Below are positions 13,201 to 23,912 of a stretch of 64,000 nt of DNA, one piece after another (position 1 is the first letter of the stretch; each line of letters begins with the position of its first letter). Origin of the DNA: Gymnorhina tibicen. Lineage: Eukaryota; Chordata; Aves; Passeriformes; Artamidae. The stretch is taken from positions 142,137-206,136 of the forward strand of contig VXAZ01003283.1 of NCBI GenBank assembly GCA_013399875.1, written 5' to 3'. The position numbers were made by a program, and so were the translations under genes. The notes below the pieces were generated by a model, which saw only the letters and a program-made list of their open reading frames with translations, was not told the DNA's origin and did not search any database.

Positions 13201-15654
13201 TCACAATGGTGCCTGAGCACTTTATTGTCCTGGTGCCTTGCTTGCAGCACAGCTGGGCATAAGTGCGTAAGGTCCTGATGTTGTCATTAGAACCTAGCAC
13301 TTGACTTCATTGGATGCAGGGTCCTGGCACAGCTGTGCATAAATTCATTTCAGTTCCTACTGCTGCACCCTGCAGCATTGGGAATGAAGAGCAAACTACT
13401 TAATGAGTGATAATCATCCTGTATATATAGCTTTGAAAAGAGCTCAGCATGGTGAAGAATTGAATGGCTTGGTTCTCCTATCCAAAAATAGCTTGAGGGG
13501 AACAGCCCGCTTTTGTATTCCAGTAAGTCCAAGTGAGAGTAAACACAGCAAAATTTATACATTATTTTACTTTTTGTCCAGTAAACTGCAAGACCATTCT
13601 GTTTCCTTGTAATGTCAGTCCCAAGTGTGCTTTATTTATTATACTTGCTTGTATTCTTCTCTAGGCTGACTCTCTTCAGACTTTTCAAGTCTCCTTTATG
13701 GTAAAACATATCTAATATTCTGATACTATCTGGAGGCATAGGATTGGTTTAAACCCAGATTAAGACAATACATTTTATTCTTTAGAACAGAGGTTCATTT
13801 AATCTCAGTGTCTCATTTTCCTTACATATAATATGAAAAGACCGATTTCTCATGTTTCAATGACAAAAAGTTACACTGTAATTACTGATGTTTACCAGGC
13901 AGTTGGCAGGTGTGCAAGAGAGGGTATGAGTCCAAATGATTACATGTACAGCACTGTATTTATAAAGTTTTTTACCTTGCTTAGGAAAAAAACCCCAGAT
14001 TTTGCAGATATCCCACTATGGTCATGTGAAAGTCTGCCCAAAGAGATTGTCACTGAAGGGTGTGCTGTGAAATCAGCCTAGCTATTATCCTTCTCTGAAA
14101 AGTTACGAGAGCCCATCTCTCTGAACCTGATTCTCTTCTTCCTTACAGTGGTGCAGACTGAGTGCAGTGATTCAGGATTAACTGTAACTGAGACACAAAT
14201 ATGACTAGTTGGGTCAAATTCCAGGATAGTTTGTGTATCTAGGCTCTAAAGAGCTTGGCTCTTCACTTCCCAGGAATTGATTTAATGCTCAGAAATGAAG
14301 GAAGAACATTTCACTGGCAATATCTGCTATATTGAGAGCTAACTTCACCTTTCAAAATAATCAAATTAATTTCATATTGTACTCTTTTATATAATCCACA
14401 GCTTTTGACTTAACTGCCTTGTATGTAGAGTGATTTGGAATGAAAGTGGCCATTATATAAAAAGTAGATGCCTGGTAATGATGAACTGATGTGATTTTGG
14501 TGAGGGGCTTCCCTGTGTTTGTCCTCAGCTAAGAACATGTCATGTATTTCAGCTCTGCCTCTAAAGTAACCATAGTTCAAGGCATTAATACTTCATGAGG
14601 CATAAACGGTTCCCCTTTAGGAAAAGTAATAGCAGTTTTTCCTGTTTGTGAAATTTCCACATTGCCAAGAACAAGAAAGCTTTCGAAACACTATCTTTGC
14701 TGCTTGCAGAGCTTCACTACCTTATAGGGTCTGAATCCCCTGGAATCACGCTGGGGGCGGGCTGGGAATGCTGGCTTTTCCTCCTTCTGGGTGATTCTGG
14801 GAGGCTTGCAAATGATGTCATGGTACATTTTAGGCTACAATAACAGGAAATCATCAAGTGTTTACACTGGCAGACTGGGCTGTGATGTGATTTTCCTTCT
14901 CTTCCTCTCTCTCCCCCCCCACCCACCTCGCCCCTGCCATTGACTTCCTTGATATATCTGCTTCCTCTGATTAAAATACTACAAGGTGGCAACACTGAAG
15001 GAGGAAAAAGGAAAGTGGGGGAGGGAGACAGAAAGGCATATTTTAAAAAAGGATGATTCCCCTCAAATTACTGACACAGAGCACAGTCCTCCCTCTCTGG
15101 CCCCGCACATACTGTGTTAGTGCAGCGGCTCAGAAACACGTCAGAAACTGGCTTGCTGGGGAACTGGAGAATGGACCACTCCCAGCTGAGACATGAAAAA
15201 GAAACTCTCCCCTCCCTAGTACAGATGAGTCACTGAAAAGATCTCCCCGGCAAAGTTTTGCTTCTGAATTTTCCTGCCACACAGGCACATCTGAAAATAT
15301 ATGGCATGGGTTGATGGACTCCAAGGAGGTGAAGGCCACATTTTCAGGGCTTGGGTCAGAGCAAGATGCAAGTGACCTTTAGCCAGAGACTGTACCACAA
15401 TCTGTGGCAAACATCAGTTTTCAGTTTCAGAGGTGAATGAGGGTGCTACGGTTCAGATCCTGCTTGTACCAGTGATGCACAGTCTGAATGTTAGTGTAGA
15501 TATTGTGTCCTTTCTAGTCTGTTAATACAAAGGCAAGAAGGAGGAAGATGTAAGGTGGTATCCAGAAAACAAGGGATTCCAGTGAGGTAAAACAGACTAA
15601 TTGGTTCCAGGGCAGTTCACTTTTTCATGAAGGGTACAGCATGACTATACAGAA
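10205..15654. other. Intergenic, no gene seen
   Basis: This is unique AT-rich DNA with only short open frames. A pyrimidine-rich run with eight consecutive C sits at about 14912-14920. No CR1, SINE or exon structure was recognised before the SINE at 15655. Confidence 0.5.
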
Positions 15655-15800
15655 CCTGGCATTAGCTCAGTTCATTAGAGCATAGTGCTAATAGCATCAA
15701 GGTTGTGGGCCTGATCCCCAATGGGCCATTCACTTAAGAGCTGGACTCAATGATCCTTGTAAGTCCTTTCCAACTAAGAATATTCTGTGATTCTGTGGTA
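15655..15800 (+). mobile_element. tRNA-Ile-derived SINE with CR1-like tail (TguSINE1-type)
   Basis: Bases 15655-15727 align by eye along their whole length to nuclear tRNA-Ile: a TTAGCTCAG D-arm/A-box region, a GTGCTAATAGC anticodon stem-loop retaining the AAT anticodon, a GGCCTGATCCCC degenerate B-box/T-arm, and a terminal GGGCCA. It runs straight into a CR1-type 3' end (a GGACTCAATGATCCTTGTAAG-like stretch, CCTTTCCAACT, then ATTCTGTGATTCTGTG). A tRNA head fused to a LINE 3' end is the hallmark of a SINE mobilised by that LINE. A tRNA-Ile/CR1 SINE is known from zebra finch and other passerines. Substitutions in the A and B boxes suggest an old, inactive copy. Confidence 0.85.
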
Positions 15801-16019
15801 TACTTTCAGCTCATTGCCATTGCACTGGGCTAGCAGAGTGCACATAAGCAGCTCCAAATTGGAGGAATATTAAGGAGTACCTGGAAGGGGCTAACTCTAG
15901 AGCAGATATCAGCATTGCTGGAGCTTATGGAGGATGTGTCATTCACAGAAATGTGGAAGGAAGTCTGAGATGAGAAAGACTGCAAACATTGGAGAACTTT
16001 TCTGTAAATGAATATGTAT
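15801..16019. other. Unassigned spacer between SINE and CR1
   Basis: About 220 bases lie between the SINE tail and the first recognisable CR1 ORF2 residues. Parts may be a decayed upstream portion of the CR1 copy, but I could not align them. Confidence 0.4.
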
Positions 16020-17466
16020 AAAAGAAGCACACATCAGGGATCTCAGTGCCCTCAGTTGGAGGACCATGACTGCAAGAATGATAAACTCCCAGTTGACCCT
16101 AAAATTGTGCAGGATCTGCTGCTCCAGACGGATCTCCACAAATCTATGGGACCTGATGGGATTCATTCAAGAATCCTCAAAGAGCTGCTGATGTCATTGC
16201 ATAGCCTCTCTCAATGATTTTTGAGTGTCTTGGGAATTCGGAGAGGTCCCAGCTGACTGGAAGCTGGTGAACATTGTGGCGATTTTCAAGAAAGGCAAGA
16301 AGGAGGACCCTGGAAACTGCAGGCCTGTCAGTCTCACTTCAGTGCCCATTAAAATAATGGAAAATACTATTCTGGGAAGCATTGAAAAACACCTGGAGGA
16401 CAATGCAGGCATCAGTCACAGCCAGCATGGCTTCATGAGGGGGAAGTCTTGATTGTCAAACATGTTTCATTCAATGACAGAGTAACCCACCTAGTTGATC
16501 TAGGAAAGCCAGTTGATGTAATCTTTTCGAACTTCAGCAAAACTTTTGATACTGTCTCTCACAGTATCCTTCTGGACAAAATGTCCAGCATACAGCTGAA
16601 TAACTGTGTTATGCGATGGGTGAGCAACTGGCACACAGGATGGCCACAAAGAGTTAGAGTGAATGGGGTAGCATCGGGCTGGTGACCGATCACTAATGGG
16701 GTTCCACAGGGCTCCATCCTTGGCCCAGTTCTCTTCAATGTCTTCATTACCAAGTTGGACACAGGACTCGAAGGAATACTAAGTAACCTTGCCAATGATA
16801 CTAAATTGTGAGCAGCTGTTAACTCCCTCCAAGGCAGGGAGGCCCTGCAGAGTCCTCTACAAATTAGAGAGATGGGCAATCACCAACCGTATGAAGTTTA
16901 ACAAAGGCCATATTCTGTACTTGGACGGGGCAACCATGGTTGTATGTATAGACTGGGGAACCAGAGGCTGGAAAGCAGTGCCACAGAAAGTGACCTGGGG
17001 ATCCTGGACAATGGGAAGTTGAATGTGATTCAGCAGTGCCCTGGCAGCCAGGACGGCCAACTGTGTCCTGGGGTCATCAGGCACAGCACCACCAGCCCAT
17101 CAAGGGAGGTACTGTGCCACTCTGCTCTGCACTGGCACAGCCCCACCTTGAATACTGTGTGCTGTTTTGGGCACTACAATATAAAAAAGACATTAATTTA
17201 TTAGAGAGGGTCCAAAGGAGGACCACAGGATGGGGAAGGGTCTGAAGGGGAAGCCTTATGAGGAGTAGCTGAGGTCACTTGGTTTGTTCAGCCTGCAGAA
17301 GAGATTGAGGGGACACCTCATTGTGGTCTTCCATATCTTCATGAGGGCAAGTGGAGGGGCAGGTACTGATCTCTTCACTCTCGTGACCAGTGACACGACA
17401 CAAGGAAATGGCATGAAGCTGATCCTTGAGGGTCCCTTCCAACTCAGCATATTCTATGATTCTATA
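16020..17466 (+). mobile_element. CR1 LINE, 5'-truncated, dead reverse transcriptase
   Basis: Conceptual translation in shifting frames gives CR1 ORF2 reverse-transcriptase blocks in order: HKSMGPDGIHSRIL (about 16137), GEVPADWKLVN, DPGNCRPVSLTSVP, SQHGFMRGKS, FSKTFDTVSHSILLDKM (about 16530), [14 protein letters not shown] (about 16698), NLANDTKL, and the C-terminal [10 protein letters not shown] and RVQRRT blocks. The copy ends in the CR1 3' repeat ATTCTATGATTCTATA (17451-17466). It carries several frameshifts and stops (for example TGA at 16683 and TGA after NLANDTKL). About 200 bp are deleted between GNGMKL (about 17410) and the 3' tail. Both aspartates expected in the polymerase active site read as Asn. 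It is a pseudogene copy with no intact ORF. Confidence 0.95.
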
Positions 17467-18602
17467 AATCTAGACAGGAACAAGGTAGGAAGGGAGAGAG
17501 TAGCAAATAATTTTATTTCTATTGTCTATTTCTCTCCATTTATGCAACATCAGGAACACTGACAGTTTAAATCATGCAAAATTTCCCAAACAGAGATAAG
17601 CCTGAGACACTCACTAAAGTAAAACTACTAGGATATGGGAAGTCTTTCTCAGAGTGCCATGGCTCTGTTCAGCACATTTAGAAATTGCAGGTCTCCAGTT
17701 CATAAAGCTCAAGAACAGACAGACAGGAAACATTTTAGAAAAAAATACAGTCAGAGGCACTTACGCCTTGTATCTAGGATGCAACTGTAAAGTGCAATTT
17801 ATAGCAGTTAGCAGAAGGAACAGGAACCATGAAGATGTGATTTCACCACTCTAAGTTACTCAAATAGTTATCCACGGTCAGTGACAAGCAGATACAAACT
17901 GCATTAAAATCACAGGTGCTTTGGCTTCAGTATTATTACTAATGATGTTATTACCTGAGGCATCCAATCAGGGCTGTGAGAGAAAGACCATTGCAGCAAT
18001 GCTCACACATTTATTATCTTCCAGCATAAGTCTATCCTGGTCCAGAATAAATAGGAAGCTTTTGCCCCAAACAGGTATCTGGGATCTTAAGCCCACTTAT
18101 ATAGGTACTTCACTCCCAGACACACTTAAAATGAAGCACAATCTCAAATGCTTTGCTGAATGAGGGGTTGAGGCTTTCCTCTCTTTAATAATCCCAAAGA
18201 TAAATTGTAAGAGTTCACCCACTGGTAAGCTGCGCAATTAGCTCATCTTTGGGAATCAGTATAAAGATGAAGTCCTGTGCACAACAATTACTATTATTAA
18301 ATATACCTCCAAGGCATATATTAAATATACCTCCAACTTGAAAGGAGAGAATTGTTCACTCTGTCACAAGCTTTTCAGCAGACAAAAAGCAATAGCCTAA
18401 ATCTACAACTCGATCTATGGTACGAAGCCATACTGGTTACCAAGAACTGCATGAATAGATATGGATATGATTATTAATACTGCTAACGCAGAAGGCACAG
18501 ATGGTGAACTTTGCGCAAGGCTGGGGTGGGGGAAGGATAGCTACTTCATATTTTACTCCCAAATAAATGGTGGGATGGAGATCTGTTTCAAAGAAAGCCA
18601 AT
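17467..18602. other. Intergenic, no gene seen
   Basis: This is AT-rich unique DNA. An 18-base direct repeat containing TTAAATATACCTCCAA occurs twice near 18297-18336, which looks like a small tandem duplication. No coding or RNA gene was recognised. Confidence 0.5.
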
Positions 18603-18645
18603 TAGATTAAAAGTGATCTTTTAATCTACCTTTTAAAAAGGTAGA
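18603..18645. repeat. Two overlapping perfect inverted repeats
   Basis: The arms TAGATTAAAAG (18603-18613) and CTTTTAATCTA (18618-18628) are perfect 11-bp complements around a TGAT loop. The arms TCTACCTTTT (18625-18634) and AAAAGGTAGA (18636-18645) are perfect 10-bp complements around a single A. They share bases 18625-18628, so the two hairpins are mutually exclusive. No flanking element is recognised; the function, if any, is unknown. Confidence 0.8.
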
Positions 18646-18998
18646 CTAAAATCAACCTCACTGCATCATCCCTGTCTCCTTCTTAGATGGTGACAAAGGT
18701 GGCCTCACTGAGAATGATTTCTGCAGTTTGGCAGCCGGAATGGAGGGTGGCTACAATTGAGGCCTTGGTGAGGATTATGAGAGAGACTCACTCCTCACTG
18801 GTTTCCTCCAGTGCTCCTCTGCAGGCAGAGGTAGGCTGAAAGAAGGATACTCAGAATGTTAGGTAGGAAAGATTTAGCCTTACTGCAAGCAGCTGTTTTT
18901 CCAGGCACAATCTGCAGGCTGAAAACAGGTTTGTTCAACATGTGGTAGCATCAGAGCTCTTACAAGCTGCCTGGCCACAGCAAGCGCACAGACCCTCC

Positions 18999-19023
18999 CA
19001 CACACACACACACACACACACAC
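18999..19023 (+). repeat. (CA)n microsatellite
   Basis: There are twelve uninterrupted CA dinucleotides. Such a perfect tract is likely to be length-polymorphic. Confidence 0.95.
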
Positions 19024-20779
19024 TCTCCCATCATTCAGTCACCAAGGATTTTCCACCACTTCTTTGCAAACATTGTGGGATAAGAATGAAAACCTTTTTG
19101 GACAAGTTCAATGACATCAAATCTAACTGTATCCAGGAGAGCAATGCTACAATTGCACAGAAACAGGAAAAGGCAGAAGTATCTGGAAGGGGCACCTCGG
19201 TGAGCAAAAACTTTAAAGCATGACCATTTGAGAGCCAGCACATGTCTTGAGGGTGCTTGTTCTTGAGTCCTGAGGAACAACCAGATTTGGAAACTTTCAT
19301 TCACATTCTGCACATGTCAAATGAATTTGCTTTCTGTGAGTCAGAGCCTGGGGCTTCACCAGGCTCTGACTTCACCTTGCAGAACTGAATTTCCCTTATG
19401 CTGCTGAGTCACACTGGCAACTGACAGACTGTGCAGATTGGCTTTGCAGATGCAGGCCGAAAGATTGTGTGAGTGTGCTGCACCAAACTCTAAATTTTCC
19501 ATACCCTGAGGGCCCAAGAAAGTCACTGCCTGCACTGGCACAACAAGTTTTCATCAGTCATGGTGCTGGCAGTATTCAGAGTGGGTAAAAACATGGATTA
19601 TTTCTCTGAAAGTGCCCTGAGAGTCAGAGGCCACTCTTACCCATTTCATGGCTACAGTAACTCTGACATACTTTCTCTTCTGTGAGCAGTATCCTCCTCT
19701 GTCATAGCCTTTGTAGGGGAAAAGAGAAGCAGTGGATCAGGTTTGGCTCTTTCCATAATGAAACATTTGACCAAGAGATTTCTTGAAAGGACTTAAGGCT
19801 TCTTTGTTTCAGACTGGGACAGGTTGGGTCTAATAACTGCATCACATTCAAAGCACAGGGAGCACAGATGGATGCTATGGAGTTCACATGGCTAAAATCA
19901 CTGGAAATTCAGCCCACTGAATGTGGACAATATTAAGAAAACAGAAGAGAGGGACAGGAGTGCTGAACTTCTAATAGCTTTCAGGATGTCACTGGCTGGG
20001 AAGCAAGTAGGAGATAATATTATCTAACAGTGAATGGCCACAGTGAGCAGTCCTCTACCTCAGTTCAAATCCTGCTCACCTCACAAGCTCTGCAACTGTG
20101 CTGGAAGTCACAAGATCAAATTGCATCAGTTAATTTGCTGCCACTCTGCGGCAAAAGGGATAGGGAGACAGAGTGGCAAATTAATGCAAGAAAAGGATAT
20201 GGGATTCAGAACACTTGGCTACCTTGGTCAGGCCTCCACTTGCAGTAGTAGCAAAGTACCTCACTTTGTGCTGTTATGCCCCAAAATCTCATTTGAACAA
20301 GGAAGCTGATAGCCAGTATGGCTCATTTTGTCTTGCTGCAGAAGGCTTGATTTGTCCTCTCAGCTGCTCCTGATGAGCAGACAATGATAGTCTGGAAGTG
20401 CTTGGCTGGCATGGGAAGGCACAAAACTCACTTCTTTAGAAACCTAGTTAGGAAATCAAGCTCACACGAAAGTGCCAAAGGGTCTAAGGGTCTAGCAGAC
20501 ACCTCATGGCCATGAATTTATTTAGCATGCTGGGTAACAGAAGCAGCTTAGTCCTTAACCCACTGTGAGACAATTTGTGTTAAATATGTTATTTTTAAGT
20601 GAAAGAGGACAGAGTTTTGGAATACGGTAAGAATAATAGCATTGGGCATGAATGTAGCAAACTAGGAAGATGGTGACTTCTAAGCACAAAGTGCATGACA
20701 TGGTTGTTTAAGGGAACCACACAGCTAAAAATCACATCTGGGGACCCAGTGCAATCCATTTTTATTGCATTGCTCTCAC
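19024..20779. other. Intergenic, no gene seen
   Basis: This is unique sequence between the CA microsatellite and the next CR1 3' end. Overlapping open frames around 20030-20309 have no recognisable domain. Confidence 0.5.
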
Positions 20780-21015
20780 CTACACCTAGGTTGGATATCA
20801 AGAAAAAGCTTTTCACCCAGAGGGTGGTTGAGCACTGGAACAGGCTCTCCAGGGCAATGGTCACAGCACCAAGCCTGTCTGAGTTCAAGATATATTTGGA
20901 CAATAATCTCAGGCACATGGTGGGATTCTTGGGGTGTCCTGTGCAGGGCTAAGAGTTGGATTCAGTGATCTTTGTGGGTCCCTTCCAAATCAGCATATTC
21001 TATAATTCTATAATT
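20780..21015 (+). mobile_element. CR1 3' end (severely 5'-truncated)
   Basis: The sequence encodes the CR1 ORF2 C-terminus (RLDIKKKLFTQRVVEHWNRL, about 20790-20848) followed by the CR1 3' UTR (GGATTCAGTGATCTTTGTGG, CCCTTCCAAATCAGCATATT) and a tail of ATTCTATAATTCTATAATTA. It is a typical dead-on-arrival CR1 insertion, of the same subfamily type as the copies at 23005, 47853 and 59695. Confidence 0.93.
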
Positions 21016-21602
21016 ACCAGCTCCCCAGCAGGGCCAAAGGAGCCAGTCATTAGCACAGATAAGCCTAAGTCCCTCCCTTTCCTGAGCTGCACTGGAGTCA
21101 TCAGGGAACCATACCACAGACTGCTCTTATAATGGGTAATACCAGCAGGCAGCAGTGCTTTTCCCTTATCATTCATTAAACCAAAATGTCTCATAGTGCT
21201 CCTCTTGCTTGGGAAACATGCAACTAAGAGACTCCATGAGACAGAAGCATGGTCTAGAGATGGGAAGGACTCTCACCTTCTTGGCAAAGACGTATTGCCA
21301 AGCACAGGCCCCATTTCCCCATCACTTCTGCGCTGTATAAAGCTGTGTTGGTGTTTTCCAGAGACAAGCAACTCCTCATGCTTCCACACTGCGGAGTGCT
21401 GGCAACATGAAAAAGGAGGGGGAGCTGTATTTATTCCATGCTGATTCACAGGTCAGTTCAGGTAGCAGGACTGGTCAGCATGTGTGAAGTAATTTTTTAC
21501 TGAAAAATCCTAAGCCATTTTGCAAGAATGTGTTCTTTTTACTGACACTTTCATTATAGGAGGCAAAAGCACTCTTTGTCATATGGTTTAGTGTCATATG
21601 AT
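21016..21602. other. Intergenic, no gene seen
   Basis: This is unique sequence between two CR1 remnants, with no exon, RNA gene or repeat recognised. Confidence 0.5.
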
Positions 21603-21681
21603 AGTCCTGCAAGGAGCAGGGAGTTGGACTTGATGATCTTTATGGGTTCCTTCTAACTTGAGACGTTCTATGGTTTTATGA
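21603..21681 (+). mobile_element. CR1 3' tail fragment
   Basis: The short piece carries the CR1 3' terminus only: GAGTTGGACTTGATGATCTT, then TATGGGTTCCTTCTAACTTG and a decayed TTCTATGGTTTTATG tail. Confidence 0.8.
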
Positions 21682-22794
21682 AAAGTGGGGTTTTTTTCAC
21701 TTTCTAACCAATAAAGATGGAAATATTTTCACGAGCTAAAAATGCCTCATTACATCTTTCTTATTCTGGACATTACATCTGTATCAATACATCATTGTAT
21801 CTTCACATTAAACATGTAGATGTTTTCTCTTCTTTTGTCTTTATTGCAACCAAATGGTTTTACTCAATCAAAATGTCTCATTGTGGTCTTACCAAAGTGA
21901 TTGCTTCACTCTGGATGTAACTGGTGATCACTGATCTGTGTGACCCTGGTAAATGGTCACTCCTCATCTGCAGAGACTTGCCTCATGATGAGAGGAGTCT
22001 TGGCTGAATCTGGTAGCCATCTGTGGCTCTGCCTTGTTCAGCACACCTCACCTGGTACTGTGTAGCTAGGGCCTGGCTGATGAGGACCCTGCTCTGGCAG
22101 TTGTGGTTTGGTGCTTGGATTCCAGTTCACTGACTGACCTTCCAAGAATTGCTGGCCCCCACTGGATCCTGACAATCTGATTCTTAAGAGATATCCAGTT
22201 TCTGATTTTTTATTCTCATTCAAAATAAAAGCATATTACCAACTGTCATTGCCTCTCCAACTTCTCATGGTCTTTGTGCCTCAAATGTTCGCAGTGTTTT
22301 TTCTTTCACTTTAGACAAAAACGAATTCATTATAATTGCACTGGACTGGAGGGAAGTAACCTCATGTTTCAATAAAACTAAAGCAGCCTTAGAATGCTAT
22401 TGTGAACAGAAAAATCATACATACAGACAAAACTTAATCAAAACTGAAATCAAAATACAACCTTAATGAAATTTAAATACTTAAATGTTATTGTATACTG
22501 AATTTTTTACTTCCTAAACAAAATAATCTTAGAACATCATCCTGCTGTACAAACAAAGGGATGTAGGTTTTTTTATATCTCAAAAACTTTAGTTATTTCA
22601 AAATTAAACATATGTAACGAGACTATCCAGTTGAAAGAGAAATATTCCTAATTTATATCTATGCCTCAAGAAAGTAAATGACATTAAAATGGTATTGAGT
22701 AGTGTAGATTATGTACTTCTTTTTGAACAACAAAACCACATAGATATTTTGGCTAGTAGCCCAGTGACCTTGTTACATAAAAATCAAAAACTGG
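21682..22794. other. Intergenic, no gene seen
   Basis: This is AT-rich unique DNA upstream of the LAS1L-proximal CR1 pair. No feature was recognised. Confidence 0.5.
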
Positions 22795-23000
22795 CGAAGG
22801 GCCTTGAGGGGAACCTGTATGACGGCTGAAGTCACTTGGTCTGTTCTCCCTGGAGGAGACTGAGTGGAGACCTCATCAGTTTGCAACTTCCTCATGAGAA
22901 GAGGAGGAGGCACTGATCTCTTCCCTTTGGTGACCAGTGACAGGATCCGAGGGAATGGCGTGACACTGAGTTAGGGGAGGTTTAGGTTCTTCACCAAAAA
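22795..23000 (+). mobile_element. CR1 ORF2 C-terminal fragment, copy 1 of a pair
   Basis: The segment matches the late CR1 ORF2 region (GGGCCTTGAGGGGAACCTGT, a GAAGTCACTTGGTCTGTTC block, CTTTGGTGACCAGTGACAGG). It is followed almost directly by a second CR1 segment that begins again upstream in the element, so the two are either separate insertions or a local duplication. Confidence 0.85.
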
Positions 23001-23004
23001 AGTG

Positions 23005-23425
23005 TACTTGCCCCACCTGGAGTACTCTGTGCAGTTTTGGACATCCAAAGGAGGGCCAGGAGGAAGGGGAGAGGTCTGGAGGGGAAGCCTTATGAGGAGT
23101 GGGTGAGGTCACTTCGTTTGTTCAGCTTGGAGGAGACCGAGGTCAGACCTCATTGTGTTCTTCAACATCTTCACAAGGAGAAGTGGAGGGGCAGGTAATG
23201 ATCTCTTCACTCTCGTGACCAGTGACTCGAGGAAATGGCATGAAGCCGAGTCAGGGGACGTTTAGGTTGGATATTAGGAAAAGACTGTTCACCCAGAGGG
23301 TGGCTGGGCCCTGGAAAAGGCTCCCCAGGGAAGTGGTCACAGCACCAAGGCTGACAGAGTTCAAGAAGCATTTGGACAACATTCTCGGGCATATGGTGAG
23401 GCTGTTGGGGATGGTCCTGTGCTTT
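23005..23425 (+). mobile_element. CR1 ORF2 C-terminal fragment, copy 2, next to the LAS1L promoter
   Basis: The segment restarts at the CR1 block CCCCACCTGGAGTACTCTGT and runs through GAGGTCACTTCGTTTG and GACCAGTGACTCGAGG to the ORF2 C-terminus ([20 protein letters not shown], about 23260-23320). The usual ATTCTATG tail is absent: the element is broken about 35 bases before the CpG island of LAS1L starts. It lies in the sense orientation with LAS1L. Confidence 0.88.
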
Positions 23426-23459
23426 CTCGCAAGGCTCCCCTCACCCTGATTCAGGACAC

Positions 23460-23715
23460 ATTTCGCCGTCCCTCAGCTCCCCGCAGCTGCACAAGAATGC
23501 GCCTGTTCTGCACTGGCCCCGAGCCCCTCCGGCCACAGCGGATCCTCGCAGCAGCCCCGCCGCACTCCTCCTGCAGGTCCGGGACCACACAGCCCTCAAG
23601 CGGCCACACCCGCCCCGAGAGCGGCGGGAGCGGGAAGCGGAAGCGGCGCAGAGCGGGCAGGGCGCAGGCGGCCCGCAGGGAGGCGGAAGGGAGGGGCGGT
23701 GCTGGTGGTGGTGGC
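23460..23715 (+). promoter_or_regulatory. LAS1L: LAS1L CpG-island promoter and 5' UTR
   Basis: CpG density rises abruptly at about 23460 and remains high through exon 1 into intron 1 (to about 24250). There is no TATA box at a plausible distance from the start codon. GCGGAAG motifs resembling ETS/GABP sites occur at 23637-23643 and 23683-23689, and a GC box (GGGGCGG) at 23693-23699. This is the usual architecture of a constitutively expressed ribosome-biogenesis gene. The transcription start cannot be placed exactly from sequence. Confidence 0.75.
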
Positions 23716-23912
23716 ATGTCGGGCCGCGCGGGCCTAGGCTGGCGCCGCGGGCGGCCGAGCTCGTCCCCGGCCCGCAGGCGGCTGAAGCCGCTGCGGACGG
23801 TGGTGGCGTGGAGGGCCCGAGCGGAGTGGGACCAGGTGATGGTGGGGCTGTACTGCGGGGACAGCCGGCTGCAGCAGGACGCGCTGGACCGCGTCTCGGC
23901 ATGGAAGAGCCG
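23716..23912 (+). CDS. LAS1L: LAS1L exon 1
   Basis: The exon encodes residues 1-66: a basic, GC-biased N-terminus, then the start of the Las1 domain ([19 protein letters not shown]). The donor is CG|GTACGG; the last codon (CGG) is completed in exon 2. Confidence 0.88.

Noticed and set aside
15655..15727. A tRNA-Ile(AAT) gene
   Set aside because: The head resembles tRNA-Ile but has many arm mismatches, a degenerate A and B box and an attached CR1 3' end with no Pol III terminator directly after it. It is a SINE, not a functional tRNA gene.
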